64,000 nucleotides of DNA from Aminipila sp032051575 (lineage in GTDB: Bacteria; Bacillota; Clostridia; Peptostreptococcales; Anaerovoracaceae): positions 62,001-126,000 of the forward strand of contig NZ_DAMBYD010000009.1 in NCBI RefSeq assembly GCF_032051575.1, given 5' to 3'. Within the stretch, counting starts at the first letter, position 1, and each line of letters starts with the position of its first letter. The notes beneath the pieces are model-generated. The model had not been told where the DNA came from. It saw nothing but the letters and a program-made list of their open reading frames with translations, and searched no databases. This document shows positions 42,071-51,420 of the stretch, one piece after another. Position numbers and translations under genes: made by a program.

Positions 42071-44281
42071 ATGGCAGACATGGAATTAAAAACAAACGAA
42101 AAATTGGATGTAAGAAACATCTTGAAAGACCTTGATCAATATGCTCCAAGAAGAAGAGGCTGGACCTGGAGAAAACCTGCTCCTGGAATCAAAATGGGAC
42201 CTTTTGAATATAAAGACTGCTCAGAACCTCTAAAGAACAGTGTAGGACTTCCTCCTGCTAAATTTTTTGGAGACATCGATCCACAGCCACTTCCTGTTAT
42301 TACAACAGAAATTGCTTCTGGAAGATTTGAAGATGATGTAAGAAGAATGAGAATGGCCGCTTGGCATGGCGCTGACCATATCATGGTTATCAGACACATG
42401 GGCCAATCACATATTGATGGACTAATGGAAGGTACTCCACAGGGTATTGGTGGTGTTCCTATTACAAGAAAACAGGTTAGAGCACAGAGAAAGGCTCTTG
42501 ACATTATAGAAGATGAAGTTGGACGTCCAATTAATTACCATTCTTATGTGTCTGGCGTTGCGGGTCCAGACGTAGCTGTAATGTTTGCAGAAGAAGGTAT
42601 CAATGGTGCCCATCAGGATCCTCAGTACAACGTACTTTACAGAGACATTAACTGTGTAAGATCATTTGTAGATGCTTGCGAATCCAAAAAAATTATGGCT
42701 TGGGCAGGAATGCTACAGATTGATGGAGCTCACAATGCCAATGCAACAGCAAGAGAAGCTTGGAAAATCATGCCTGAGCTTATAGTGCAGCATTCAATCA
42801 ACTCCCTGTTCTCAGAAAAGGTTGGTATTAGCCCTGATTTAATCAGTTTGTCAACAGTACCGCCTACTGCAACTCCTGCTCCTTGTGTATACATGGATTT
42901 ACCATATGCGGTTGCACTTAGAGACATTTGTGGTAGATATAAGATGAGAGCACAGCAAAACACTAAGTATATTTGTTCTTCTGCAAGAGAAGCAACAGTA
43001 ACTCATGTTTTAAATATGCTGATTTCAAAGCTTACAAGTGCAGATATTCAGTCCACTATTACACCGGACGAAGGAAGAAATGTTCCTTGGCATATCTATA
43101 ACATAGAAGCTTGTGACAATGCGAAACAGACTTTAGTAGGTCTTGATGGTTTAATGGACATGGTTGAATTAAAGAAAGACGGTCCATTAAGAGATATGGC
43201 TAGAGAACTTAAGGAAAGAGCTTGTCTGTTCATGGAAGAAATCATTGAAGTTGGTGGTTACTTCCAGGCCGTACAGGAAGGATTCTTTGTTGACTCAGCA
43301 AGATATCCTGAAAGAAATGGTGACGGTATCGCAAGAAAAATCGAAGGCGGCGTAGGATATGGTTACATTTTCGAAAGAGAAGAAGACTATATGGCTCCTG
43401 TAACTGCTCATTATGGATACAATAACGTGGAACAGTATGGCGGAGATCCTAAGAATCCAGCAGCTTTAATCGGTGGTTGTACATTTGAAGACAGAAGCAA
43501 GATCGTATTCATCGATGAGTTAGATGAAACAGATAGCGTTAACGTAAGACTTGAAAATGTTAAAAAGTATTTAGATGGCGAAGCAATCAAGCCAGAAGTA
43601 GAATGGTGTGGAGATGGAACAATCCTTCTTACTATGTGCATTCCTGCAAATAAGAGAGTTGCAGAAGCAACGGCACTTCAGATTGGTGCAAAGCTTGGAC
43701 TTGAAAACCCTGAAGTAATCAGTAAAGAAGTTCTTCAGGAAGCAGAAGGTACAAGAATCGAAATGAAGGGTAAAGTTGCCTTTGATATTGATCCTGCCAC
43801 TCTTGTTATTCCACCGGAACCACACTATCTAAGTGATGAAGTTCTTTACAAAGAATTTAACGATCATCCGCTAAAGGTTGTTTGCGGTACGGTTGGAGAA
43901 GACGAACACTCTGTAGGACTTCGTGAAATCATCAACATTAAGCACGGGGGTATTGAAAAGTGGGGTATTCAGGTTGAATATCTTGGGACTTCCGTTCCAG
44001 TAGAAAAGCTAGTTGATGCAGCAGTAGAATTGAATGCAGATGCAATCCTTGCTTCTACAATCATTTCACATGATAATGTTCACTATAAGAACATGAAGAG
44101 AATCAACGAGCTAGCTATTGAAAAAGGCATCCGTGATAAGGTTATCATTGCTGCAGGTGGTACACAGGTTATTCCTGAAGAAGCACGTAAGACAGGCATT
44201 GATGAAGGTTTTGGAAGAGATTCTCACGGAATTGACGTTGCTACATTCTTAGCAGAAGAGGCAATGAGACGTAGAAAATAG
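42071..44281 (+). CDS. oraE: D-ornithine 4,5-aminomutase, beta (E) subunit
   Basis: 736 residues. TIM-barrel catalytic domain (about 1-560) and a C-terminal Rossmann-type B12-binding domain with the base-off motif DEHSVG (DxHxxG; about 618). A Lys shortly after it (GGIEKWGIQVEYLG) is the expected PLP-binding lysine of this enzyme class. It catalyses D-ornithine to (2R,4S)-2,4-diaminopentanoate. It is followed by a very strong GC-rich terminator that separates the catalytic genes from the reactivase and racemase. Confidence 0.96.
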   Translation: MADMELKTNEKLDVRNILKDLDQYAPRRRGWTWRKPAPGIKMGPFEYKDCSEPLKNSVGLPPAKFFGDIDPQPLPVITTEIASGRFEDDVRRMRMAAWHGADHIMVIRHMGQSHIDGLMEGTPQGIGGVPITRKQVRAQRKALDIIEDEVGRPINYHSYVSGVAGPDVAVMFAEEGINGAHQDPQYNVLYRDINCVRSFVDACESKKIMAWAGMLQIDGAHNANATAREAWKIMPELIVQHSINSLFSEKVGISPDLISLSTVPPTATPAPCVYMDLPYAVALRDICGRYKMRAQQNTKYICSSAREATVTHVLNMLISKLTSADIQSTITPDEGRNVPWHIYNIEACDNAKQTLVGLDGLMDMVELKKDGPLRDMARELKERACLFMEEIIEVGGYFQAVQEGFFVDSARYPERNGDGIARKIEGGVGYGYIFEREEDYMAPVTAHYGYNNVEQYGGDPKNPAALIGGCTFEDRSKIVFIDELDETDSVNVRLENVKKYLDGEAIKPEVEWCGDGTILLTMCIPANKRVAEATALQIGAKLGLENPEVISKEVLQEAEGTRIEMKGKVAFDIDPATLVIPPEPHYLSDEVLYKEFNDHPLKVVCGTVGEDEHSVGLREIINIKHGGIEKWGIQVEYLGTSVPVEKLVDAAVELNADAILASTIISHDNVHYKNMKRINELAIEKGIRDKVIIAAGGTQVIPEEARKTGIDEGFGRDSHGIDVATFLAEEAMRRRK

Positions 44282-44333
44282 TTTAAATAAACACTTGCCA
44301 ATTTAATAAAAAGCTGATTTTAAAATATGTATG

Positions 44334-44368
44334 AATAAGGGCGGGCATCATGCCCGCCCTTATTTTTT
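44334..44368 (+). terminator. Strong terminator inside the ornithine gene cluster
   Basis: AATAAGGGCGGGCA (44334-44347) pairs perfectly with TGCCCGCCCTTATT (44351-44364), 3-base loop, then T run. Downstream genes need read-through or their own promoter. Confidence 0.92.
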
Positions 44369-44391
44369 AGTGTTAGAGAGGGAGAGCAAAG

Positions 44392-46104
44392 ATGAAAGTT
44401 GATATTTTAGTAGCTGAAATAGGCTCAACCACAACAGTAGTAAATGCGTTTACTGATATAAATACAGACAATCCTGTATTTTGGGCACAAGGCCAGGCAC
44501 CAACATCTGTGCTTGATGGAGATGTAAGAATTGGACTTCAAGGTGCAATTGACGACTTATGTAAGAAAACAAATATAGAAAAGCTTGAATATGATGAAAT
44601 GCTGGCAACATCATCAGCAGCAGGCGGATTAAAAATGACAGTACATGGGTTAGTATACGATATGACAGCAAAAGCAGCTAAGGAAGCAGCTTTGGGAGCT
44701 GGCGGTATTATTCATTATGTTACTGCAGGAAAACTTCGTAGAACTGACCTTGCAAAGATAAAAGAAATAAACCCCAATTTAATACTTATAGCAGGTGGTG
44801 TTGATTATGGTGAACGGGATACTGCCATTGACAATGCAGAAATGATTCGTTCAATGGGGCTAAAAACCCCGATTATATATGCTGGAAATTGCGAAAACCA
44901 AGATGAAATGAAGCTGATTTTCGATGATGAAAGCGGGATGAAATTATATAATGTAGAAAATGTATACCCTAAGATAGATGACCTAAATGTAGAACCTTGC
45001 AGAAAGGTTATACAGAATGCTTTTGAAGAACACATTACTAACGCACCAGGGATGGAACATGTAAGAGATATGGTAAGCGGCCCTATTATACCTACTCCAG
45101 GGGCAGTAATGGAGTGCACAAAGCTTCTATATGAATGTATTGGTGATTTAATTGTCCTTGATGTAGGAGGCGCTACTACGGATCTCCATTCCGTAGCAAC
45201 GGAATCTGATCAGATTGCAAGAATTATGATTTCACCTGAGCCTAAGGCAAAGAGGACGGTAGAAGGAGACCTTGGTGTTTATGTAAACCGAATGAAGGTA
45301 ATAGAGTCCATTGGCGAAGAAAAACTCCGAGAAGAATGTGAAAAAATGGGAATTGACTTTGACAAAACTCTGGAGTCTTATGTAGCCATTCCCAAGAATG
45401 ACGATGAATTTAAACTAGTGGAAAGGCTTACAAAGGAAGCTGTTTTGAAAGCGGTGGAACGACATGCAGGAAAGATAAGGTATATTTATGGTCCGACTGG
45501 AAGAAGCTCTGTTGCTGAAGGAAAGGACTTGACACAAGTAAAATATATTGTAGGCACAGGCGGGGCACTTACAAGACTGCCTCATAGGGTGGAAATCATG
45601 CAGGAAATTGCTAAACATAACGAAACCGGAATGATGTTGTTTCCTGGAGAGCATGCGGAGATATTGGTAGATAATGATTATATCATGGCATCACTTGGTG
45701 TTTTATCAAAGCGGTACAAAGAAGCGGCTATCCGGCTGCTGGAAAAAAGCTTGAATTATCAATTCCCTGAAAAAAAGGAAACCTCTTATCAAGCAATGTA
45801 TATTGATGAAATCAATAGAACAAGTGAAGAAGCTAAAAAGAAAGAAGAAGAATATAAGAAACATATTGAAGAATGCGAAGCTCTTGGTTACGATATGAGT
45901 GCGTATAAAGAGGAAGAGCAAATAGGAGGAGCAAACAAGAAGATGATAAATGCCGTGGAAGCAGCCATAGACGATGAAAAAACAGGCATAAGAAGCGGAG
46001 AAGGTGTGCAGGGCAAATGGGCAGGACAACAAAACATGGGAGACTGCAATCATGATTGCAGACACTGTACAAGACCTCACTGTCCAAATCGTAAGAATTG
46101 TTAA
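44392..46104 (+). CDS. MutL/GlmL-family reactivating ATPase for the B12-dependent aminomutase
   Basis: 570 residues. ASKHA-type ATPase: DILVAEIGSTTTVVNAF at the N-terminus (phosphate 1 loop), VLDVGGATTDLHSV (phosphate 2) and VGTGGALTRLPHR (adenosine loop). GlmL/MutL-like proteins exchange damaged cobalamin cofactor in glutamate mutase-type enzymes, and this homologue is found beside oraSE in ornithine fermenters. The C-terminal 40 residues are Cys-rich (CNHDCRHCTRPHCPNRKNC), which may bind metal. Ribosome site GAGAGGGAGAG. Confidence 0.9.
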   Translation: MKVDILVAEIGSTTTVVNAFTDINTDNPVFWAQGQAPTSVLDGDVRIGLQGAIDDLCKKTNIEKLEYDEMLATSSAAGGLKMTVHGLVYDMTAKAAKEAALGAGGIIHYVTAGKLRRTDLAKIKEINPNLILIAGGVDYGERDTAIDNAEMIRSMGLKTPIIYAGNCENQDEMKLIFDDESGMKLYNVENVYPKIDDLNVEPCRKVIQNAFEEHITNAPGMEHVRDMVSGPIIPTPGAVMECTKLLYECIGDLIVLDVGGATTDLHSVATESDQIARIMISPEPKAKRTVEGDLGVYVNRMKVIESIGEEKLREECEKMGIDFDKTLESYVAIPKNDDEFKLVERLTKEAVLKAVERHAGKIRYIYGPTGRSSVAEGKDLTQVKYIVGTGGALTRLPHRVEIMQEIAKHNETGMMLFPGEHAEILVDNDYIMASLGVLSKRYKEAAIRLLEKSLNYQFPEKKETSYQAMYIDEINRTSEEAKKKEEEYKKHIEECEALGYDMSAYKEEEQIGGANKKMINAVEAAIDDEKTGIRSGEGVQGKWAGQQNMGDCNHDCRHCTRPHCPNRKNC

Positions 46105-46165
46105 GAACGATAAAGAATCAGTTTCTAAAAGATATTTTTTTATATAATAAAAAGGAGTAAAAATA

Positions 46166-47251
46166 ATGTATCCTAGATTAATAATTGATTTAAAGAAGCT
46201 AAGTAGCAATCTTGATGCTGTAGCTAAAATAACCAAAGAACAGGGAAAGTGTTCCCTAATGATTGTTACAAAAGGTCTTTGTGCAGATGCACAGATGGTT
46301 AAGCTGGTTGCAGAACATAAGGCGGTAGATTTTATGGCAGATTCCAGAGTAAAGAATATTGCTACCTATGCAGATATGGCAAGAGCAAATGGTAAACTGA
46401 CTGTACTTTTAAGACTTCCAATGCATAGTGAAATTGAGGAGGTTATAAAGTATGTAGATTTAAGTTTTAATTCTGAAATATCTACAATAAGCCTGCTAAA
46501 TGAAGAGTCTATAAAGCAGCAGAAAAAACATAAAGTATTATTAATGATTGACCTTGGTGATTTAAGAGAGGGCATTTTCTTTAAGGAAGAAGATAAAATT
46601 TTCAGTACGATTAAGGAAATTTTAGCTATGTCCAATATAGAATTATACGGAATAGGTGTAAACCTGACTTGCTATGGAGCTATTATTCCTAAGAATGATA
46701 ATTTATCGGTATTAACTGGTTTAGCTGAAAAGATAGAAAAGAAATTTGATATTAAACTAAGTATGGTATCAGGTGGTAATTCCAGTTCAATTTACTTAGT
46801 TGGTAAGGGGGAATTGCCAGAAGGCATAAACAATTTAAGATTAGGAGAGGCTTTCCTTCTTGGTAATGATACTGCGTATGGTGACAAATTGGATGGGACT
46901 ACAGGGGATGCTTTATTATTGGAAGCACAGATTATAGAACTTCAGGAAAAACCTTCTTTACCGATTGGTGAAGTTGGTGTTGATGCTTTTGGACAGATAC
47001 CTTATTATGAGGATAGGGGCATTATAAAGCGTGCGATTATTGGTATCGGCAAACAAGATACTGACTTGGATAGTATGATACCGCTGGATAAAAAAATTGA
47101 AATTCTAGGGGGAAGTTCAGACCATACGATACTTGATGTAACAAAGTCAGGTATAGTTTATAAGGTAGGCGATATTGTGACCTTTGAACTGGGTTACGGC
47201 GGTATGCTAAAGACTTCTACAAGCCCATATGTTGAGAAGGGGTATAAATAA
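46166..47251 (+). CDS. orr: Ornithine racemase, alanine racemase family
   Basis: 361 residues. PLP-dependent TIM-barrel racemase; the N-terminal MYPRLIIDLKKLSSNLDAV and CSLMIVTKGLCADAQM place the PLP lysine (about residue 37, VTKG). LGEAFLLGNDTAYG and the GYGGMLK ending are typical of the Orr group. It makes D-ornithine for OraSE. Ribosome site AAAAAGGAG. The position at the end of the cluster matches other ornithine-fermenting Clostridia. Confidence 0.93.
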   Translation: MYPRLIIDLKKLSSNLDAVAKITKEQGKCSLMIVTKGLCADAQMVKLVAEHKAVDFMADSRVKNIATYADMARANGKLTVLLRLPMHSEIEEVIKYVDLSFNSEISTISLLNEESIKQQKKHKVLLMIDLGDLREGIFFKEEDKIFSTIKEILAMSNIELYGIGVNLTCYGAIIPKNDNLSVLTGLAEKIEKKFDIKLSMVSGGNSSSIYLVGKGELPEGINNLRLGEAFLLGNDTAYGDKLDGTTGDALLLEAQIIELQEKPSLPIGEVGVDAFGQIPYYEDRGIIKRAIIGIGKQDTDLDSMIPLDKKIEILGGSSDHTILDVTKSGIVYKVGDIVTFELGYGGMLKTSTSPYVEKGYK

Positions 47252-47296
47252 AGTAAAGGGGAGATTCCACAATGGAATCTCCCCTTTACTTTTTTG
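47251..47296. terminator. Bidirectional terminator between orr and the MCP gene
   Basis: A 19-bp perfect stem (47251-47269 with 47273-47291; arm starting AAGTAAAGGGGAG) with T tracts on both sides. Confidence 0.92.
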
Positions 47297-47297
47297 T

Positions 47298-48914
47298 TTA
47301 ATATTTATCACTAAAGTCGTTAATGGCAGTACCTGCTGGAGTAACTGCTTTCGGAACTGTAGTAGGTTCTTTTTTTGATTCAAATACTGGACTTTCTACT
47401 ATTGGTTTAAAGGTTTCTTTTTTTATAACTAAACTTTCTGATGATTTTTCAGATTGTATATCACTTAGTGTTTCGGAATCTTTTTTAACTTTGATTTCCG
47501 GTTGTTTAACTTTTTCTTTAACTTTTATTTTTTCTGGATTCTTTTGTGTTTTAACAAGTGAATCTGTTTTAACATCTTTCAAAGGTGAGACTGGAGTAAC
47601 TGTAACCGCTTTTGGTTTTACAGAATCCTTAGATCCACCCACTGTTGCCGAAATATGTGTATTAGAATTGTTATCAATTGTAAACTTATCAACTAAGTTT
47701 TTTAATAAATCAGCCTGAGCATTTAGTTCCTGACTGGCAGCGGCACTTTCTTCTGCTGTAGCTGAGTTATTCTGAACAACACCTGAAATCTGATCTATGC
47801 CAGCACTTACTTGGGCAATAGAATTTGATTGTTCTTCAGAAGCCTTAGCGATTTCACCAATTAAATCAGTTATTTTACTAGCTTTATCAACTACTGTAAG
47901 TAAAGATGTTGCTGTTTCATCTGCAATTTTTGAACCATGGGCAACAGCAGAAACGGTCTGTTCTATAAGGTCTGTAGTATTCTTAGCTGCTTCAGCAGAT
48001 TTTGTTGCCAAGTTACGAACTTCATCCGCAACAACGGCAAACCCTTTTCCGGCAGTGCCTGCCCGAGCGGCTTCAACAGCAGCATTAAGGGCAAGGATAT
48101 TTGTTTGGAAAGCGATATCTTCAATTGTTTTAATAATTTTACCAATTTCATTGGATTTATCAGTGATGTCATTCATAGCGGAAATCATTTCTGCCATTTG
48201 TGCATTACTTTCCATAACACCAGCACCTGTTTCGTTTGATTGAGAACTAGCATCTTGTGCATTCTTAGCATTGCGCTTAACATGCTCTGCAATTTCAGAA
48301 ATTGTAGCAGATAGTTCTTCTATACTACTTGCCTGCTGTACAGCACCTTGTGATAGAGACTGAGATGCTGAGGACACTTGTTCTGCACCAAGATTGACCT
48401 GAGATGAAGATTTCTGTATTTGAGAAATCATATCATACATATTAGCTTTTATGTTTGTGAGATAACCTAGAGTACTTTTAATATCACCTACATAAATATT
48501 TGTGTCTTTACTTTTTATATCAAAATTATAATTTGCCATCTCACATAACAAGGAATTTAAATCTAAAATAAAATTCTTCAAAGCTATTGCAAAGGTATTT
48601 AAAGCTATAGATACTTGTCCTATTTCGTCACTTCTGTTGGTATCTAAATTTACGTCAAGAATACCCTTTGTAAGATTTTCTGCGGCACAAACTATATCGT
48701 TAAATGGTTTCAAGGTTTGTTTTGTTACATTAAAAATAATTAGAACTAAGATCACAAGAGCAACCAGATAAAATCCTATGAGAAAACCAATAGAATTTGT
48801 CAAGGCTGTTGCCTTAAGATAGGTTGTAATTAAAATAAGTAGAATAAAAACAACACCTAAAGCAATAGCGGAAATTGTAGCTATTCTTGTAGATAAACTT
48901 TTATTTTTTGCCAT
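47298..48914 (-). CDS. Methyl-accepting chemotaxis protein with no external sensor domain and a long charged tail
   Basis: 538 residues. Two membrane helices (about 14-34 and 46-66) are separated by only about a dozen residues, so there is no periplasmic sensing domain. HAMP (about 68-120) and a methyl-accepting signalling domain with the hairpin tip IAFQTNILALNAAVEAARAG follow. Residues about 425-538 are a Lys/Glu/Val/Pro-rich, disordered-looking tail. The start at 48914 follows GAGGTG; an ATG 15 bases upstream overlaps that site. It likely senses membrane or cytosolic signals and feeds the flagellar chemotaxis pathway. Confidence 0.93.
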   Translation of the reverse strand: MAKNKSLSTRIATISAIALGVVFILLILITTYLKATALTNSIGFLIGFYLVALVILVLIIFNVTKQTLKPFNDIVCAAENLTKGILDVNLDTNRSDEIGQVSIALNTFAIALKNFILDLNSLLCEMANYNFDIKSKDTNIYVGDIKSTLGYLTNIKANMYDMISQIQKSSSQVNLGAEQVSSASQSLSQGAVQQASSIEELSATISEIAEHVKRNAKNAQDASSQSNETGAGVMESNAQMAEMISAMNDITDKSNEIGKIIKTIEDIAFQTNILALNAAVEAARAGTAGKGFAVVADEVRNLATKSAEAAKNTTDLIEQTVSAVAHGSKIADETATSLLTVVDKASKITDLIGEIAKASEEQSNSIAQVSAGIDQISGVVQNNSATAEESAAASQELNAQADLLKNLVDKFTIDNNSNTHISATVGGSKDSVKPKAVTVTPVSPLKDVKTDSLVKTQKNPEKIKVKEKVKQPEIKVKKDSETLSDIQSEKSSESLVIKKETFKPIVESPVFESKKEPTTVPKAVTPAGTAINDFSDKY

Positions 48915-49048
48915 AATGATACACCTCACAATGTCTATGTAATTGCTAAATATAATAATCTAAATGCATTTTTAAAACAAATTCGGACAAAAAATACATC
49001 TTAATTACAGTATAGTACATTAAATGATAAGTGTCTATGTAAACATCA

Positions 49049-49077
49049 AAAAAGATGCCGTAAATTGGCATCTTTTT
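49049..49077 (-). terminator. Hairpin terminator behind the MCP remnant
   Basis: AAAAAGATGCC (49049-49059) pairs with GGCATCTTTTT (49067-49077). On minus it follows the remnant reading frame at 49105-49155. Confidence 0.8.
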
Positions 49078-49104
49078 GCAAATTATAGGACTATATGAGA
49101 CTAA

Positions 49105-49155
49105 TTACTTATCACTAAAATCTGAATTTGAATCTTCTGATACAACTGAAAAGTT
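49105..49155 (-). pseudogene. Remnant of the 3' end of a second MCP gene
   Basis: On the minus strand a 17-codon fragment ends ...DSNSDFSDK-stop, matching the NDFSDKY end of the neighbouring MCP, and is followed by a terminator hairpin. No start codon or upstream coding sequence remains. It probably reflects deletion between tandem MCP genes. The rest of the 340-base gap (48915-49254) holds only the MCP leader and AT-rich sequence. Confidence 0.45.
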
Positions 49156-49254
49156 GCTTTAATTGTTTTTTATTATCTAAATGAACAATTATATGGTATT
49201 ATACGGTAAAAACCTATTAGTAAATGAAAAATTAAAAATAGCAAGAAGGTATTT

Positions 49255-49524
49255 ATGGAAAAGAAAAATTTTGTATATATATTAGAGTGTAGTGATGGGA
49301 CCTATTATACTGGGTGGACTATAAACCTTGAGGAAAGAGTTAGGATCCATAATGAAGGGACTGGACCTAAAGCAGCAAAATACACAAGGGGCAGGAGACC
49401 AGTAAAATTAGTATATTTTGAAGAATATGAAAATAAATCAGAAGCACTAAAAAGAGAATGTTCAATTAAAAAATTAACTAAAGCTGGGAAAAAAGACTTA
49501 ATTGACAGCAAGATAGTTTTATAA
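49255..49524 (+). CDS. GIY-YIG domain protein, UPF0213 type
   Basis: 89 residues, the usual size of the stand-alone GIY-YIG family. The signature is present as FVYILECSDGTYYTGWT (VYI...YTG), with Arg in LEERVRIHNEG and Glu in KRECSIKKLTK. It carries a nuclease fold related to UvrC and homing endonucleases; the cellular role of the small proteins is unclear. Single gene. Confidence 0.9.
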   Translation: MEKKNFVYILECSDGTYYTGWTINLEERVRIHNEGTGPKAAKYTRGRRPVKLVYFEEYENKSEALKRECSIKKLTKAGKKDLIDSKIVL

Positions 49525-49566
49525 AATTAAGTAATTGTATTTAAATTGTACAATGCCAAAAAGTCA

Positions 49567-49594
49567 TTGAATTAAAAAATAGCTGTGCTAGAAT
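49567..49594 (+). promoter_or_regulatory. Candidate promoter of the acetolactate synthase gene
   Basis: TTGAAT (49567-49572), 16-bp spacer, TAGAAT (49589-49594). Two TTTCCAAG repeats (49620-49627 and 49639-49646), 19 bp apart, lie between it and the gene and could bind a regulator. Confidence 0.4.
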
Positions 49595-49687
49595 AAAAAT
49601 AACTTAAAAATGTATACGATTTCCAAGAAAAAAACACTTTCCAAGGAAAATATTATTTAACCAAAAAAATAGTGAGGATTATTTAAA

Positions 49688-51343
49688 ATGAGTAAGAAGT
49701 TAAACACAGCGCAGATGTTAGTAAAATGCTTGGAGCAAGAAGATGTAGAGTACATATTTGGTATTCCTGGAGAGGAAAACCTTGAAGTAATGAATGCATT
49801 GTATGATTCACCAATCCGATTTATTACAACAAGACATGAACAGGGAGCAGCATTTATGGCCGATGTTTATGGAAGATTAACAGGTAAGGCTGGTGTTTGT
49901 TTATCAACTTTAGGACCTGGAGCAACAAACTTAGTTACGGGTGTGGCTGACGCTCATGAAGATGGGGCGCCGCTAATTGCCATAACGGGTCAGGTTGGAA
50001 CGGAGAGAATGCATATTACTTCCCATCAAGCTTTAGATTTATGCAAATTGTTTGAACCTATTACCAAAAGAAGTAAGCAAATTGTACGACCTGATACAGT
50101 TAGCGAAATTGTTCGAATAGCCTTTAAATATGCTGAAAATGAAAAACCAGGTGCCTGCCATATAGATTTACCTGTTAACATAGCTGGGATGGAAGTTAGT
50201 GACGATGAAAGGCCGCTTGAAAAAAGGACGGCACCACAGGAAATGGCAGATATAAATAGTATTGAAGATGCTGCAGGAGCAATATTTTCATCAAAAAATC
50301 CTGTTTTATTAGTAGGAAGCGGGGCAGTAAGAGGTAAGTGCTGTGAGGCATTGACAATGTTTGCTGAAAGTTTAAAAATTCCAGTAATTAATACGATGAT
50401 GGCAAAGGGCATTATCCCTTATGACAATAAATATTCAATGTGGACAATTGGTATTCCACAGAAGGATTATGCAAACAAAGTACTTGATCAGGCTGACCTT
50501 GTTATAGCGGTTGGATATGACATTGTAGAATATGCACCTGTTAGATGGAATAAGGAGGGGCAGCGCAGAATAATTCATGTAGATACACGGCCAACACACA
50601 TAAATAAATTTTATGAACCAGAGGTTGAAGTAGTAGGAGATATTGCCCATTCTCTTACTCAGATCAGAAGAAGAGTACATAGAAATACTGAGCCTGAATA
50701 TGCATTAAAGGTTAGAGCTGCTATGGAGGCGGAATATGAGTCTTATGCAAATGATACTAGTTTTCCAATGAAACCTCAGAAAATTTTATATGATGTTAGA
50801 AAAGTAATGGGTGACAATGACATAGTAATATCCGATGTAGGTGCACATAAAATGTGGATTGCAAGACATTACCATTGTAGGATACCAAATACATGTGTTA
50901 TTTCAAATGGATTTGCAACTATGGGAATCGCTGTACCTGGTGCAGTTTCGGCTAAACTGATTAACCCAGATAAAAAGGTTCTTGCTATAACTGGTGACGG
51001 TGGATTTATGATGAATTCACAAGAGATAGAAACAGCTTTAAGGATTGGGACACCAATTGTAGTACTTATTTTTAATGATAGCAATTACGGATTAATTAAG
51101 TGGAAGCAAATGGATAAGTTTAATAAAAGCTGCTATGTGAATTTTACAAATCCTGATTTTGTTAAATATGCTGAAAGCTTTGGAGCTAAAGGCTATAGAA
51201 TTGAAGCTGCTGAGGACCTAATTCCTACGCTGGAAGAAGCGTTCAGGCAAGACGTTGCCTGCATTATTGATTGCAGGGTTGATTATGATGAAAACACAAA
51301 ACTAACGGCACATTTAAAAGAAGTCTATGCAAGTGAGATTTAA
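49688..51343 (+). CDS. alsS: Acetolactate synthase, catabolic type
   Basis: 551 residues. Thiamine-diphosphate enzyme condensing two pyruvates to acetolactate. The catalytic Glu lies in TTRHEQGAAFMADVYGR, and the ThDP motif is GDGGFMMNSQEIETALRIG with SNYGLI about 30 residues later. The absence of an adjacent regulatory small subunit or ilv genes favours a catabolic AlsS role in removing pyruvate. There is no acetolactate decarboxylase nearby. Confidence 0.9.
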   Translation: MSKKLNTAQMLVKCLEQEDVEYIFGIPGEENLEVMNALYDSPIRFITTRHEQGAAFMADVYGRLTGKAGVCLSTLGPGATNLVTGVADAHEDGAPLIAITGQVGTERMHITSHQALDLCKLFEPITKRSKQIVRPDTVSEIVRIAFKYAENEKPGACHIDLPVNIAGMEVSDDERPLEKRTAPQEMADINSIEDAAGAIFSSKNPVLLVGSGAVRGKCCEALTMFAESLKIPVINTMMAKGIIPYDNKYSMWTIGIPQKDYANKVLDQADLVIAVGYDIVEYAPVRWNKEGQRRIIHVDTRPTHINKFYEPEVEVVGDIAHSLTQIRRRVHRNTEPEYALKVRAAMEAEYESYANDTSFPMKPQKILYDVRKVMGDNDIVISDVGAHKMWIARHYHCRIPNTCVISNGFATMGIAVPGAVSAKLINPDKKVLAITGDGGFMMNSQEIETALRIGTPIVVLIFNDSNYGLIKWKQMDKFNKSCYVNFTNPDFVKYAESFGAKGYRIEAAEDLIPTLEEAFRQDVACIIDCRVDYDENTKLTAHLKEVYASEI

Positions 51344-51420
51344 TGTTGTATAATGAAGTAATATTTTAACAATATTATATGTTAAGTTTTACAAATTAAA
51401 TTTGTATGGGAGGAATGGAT

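Noticed and set aside
47323..48243. Long plus-strand frames (131 and 148 codons) opposite the chemoreceptor.
   Set aside because: Shadow frames of the conserved MCP signalling domain, which has low-stop antisense sequence.
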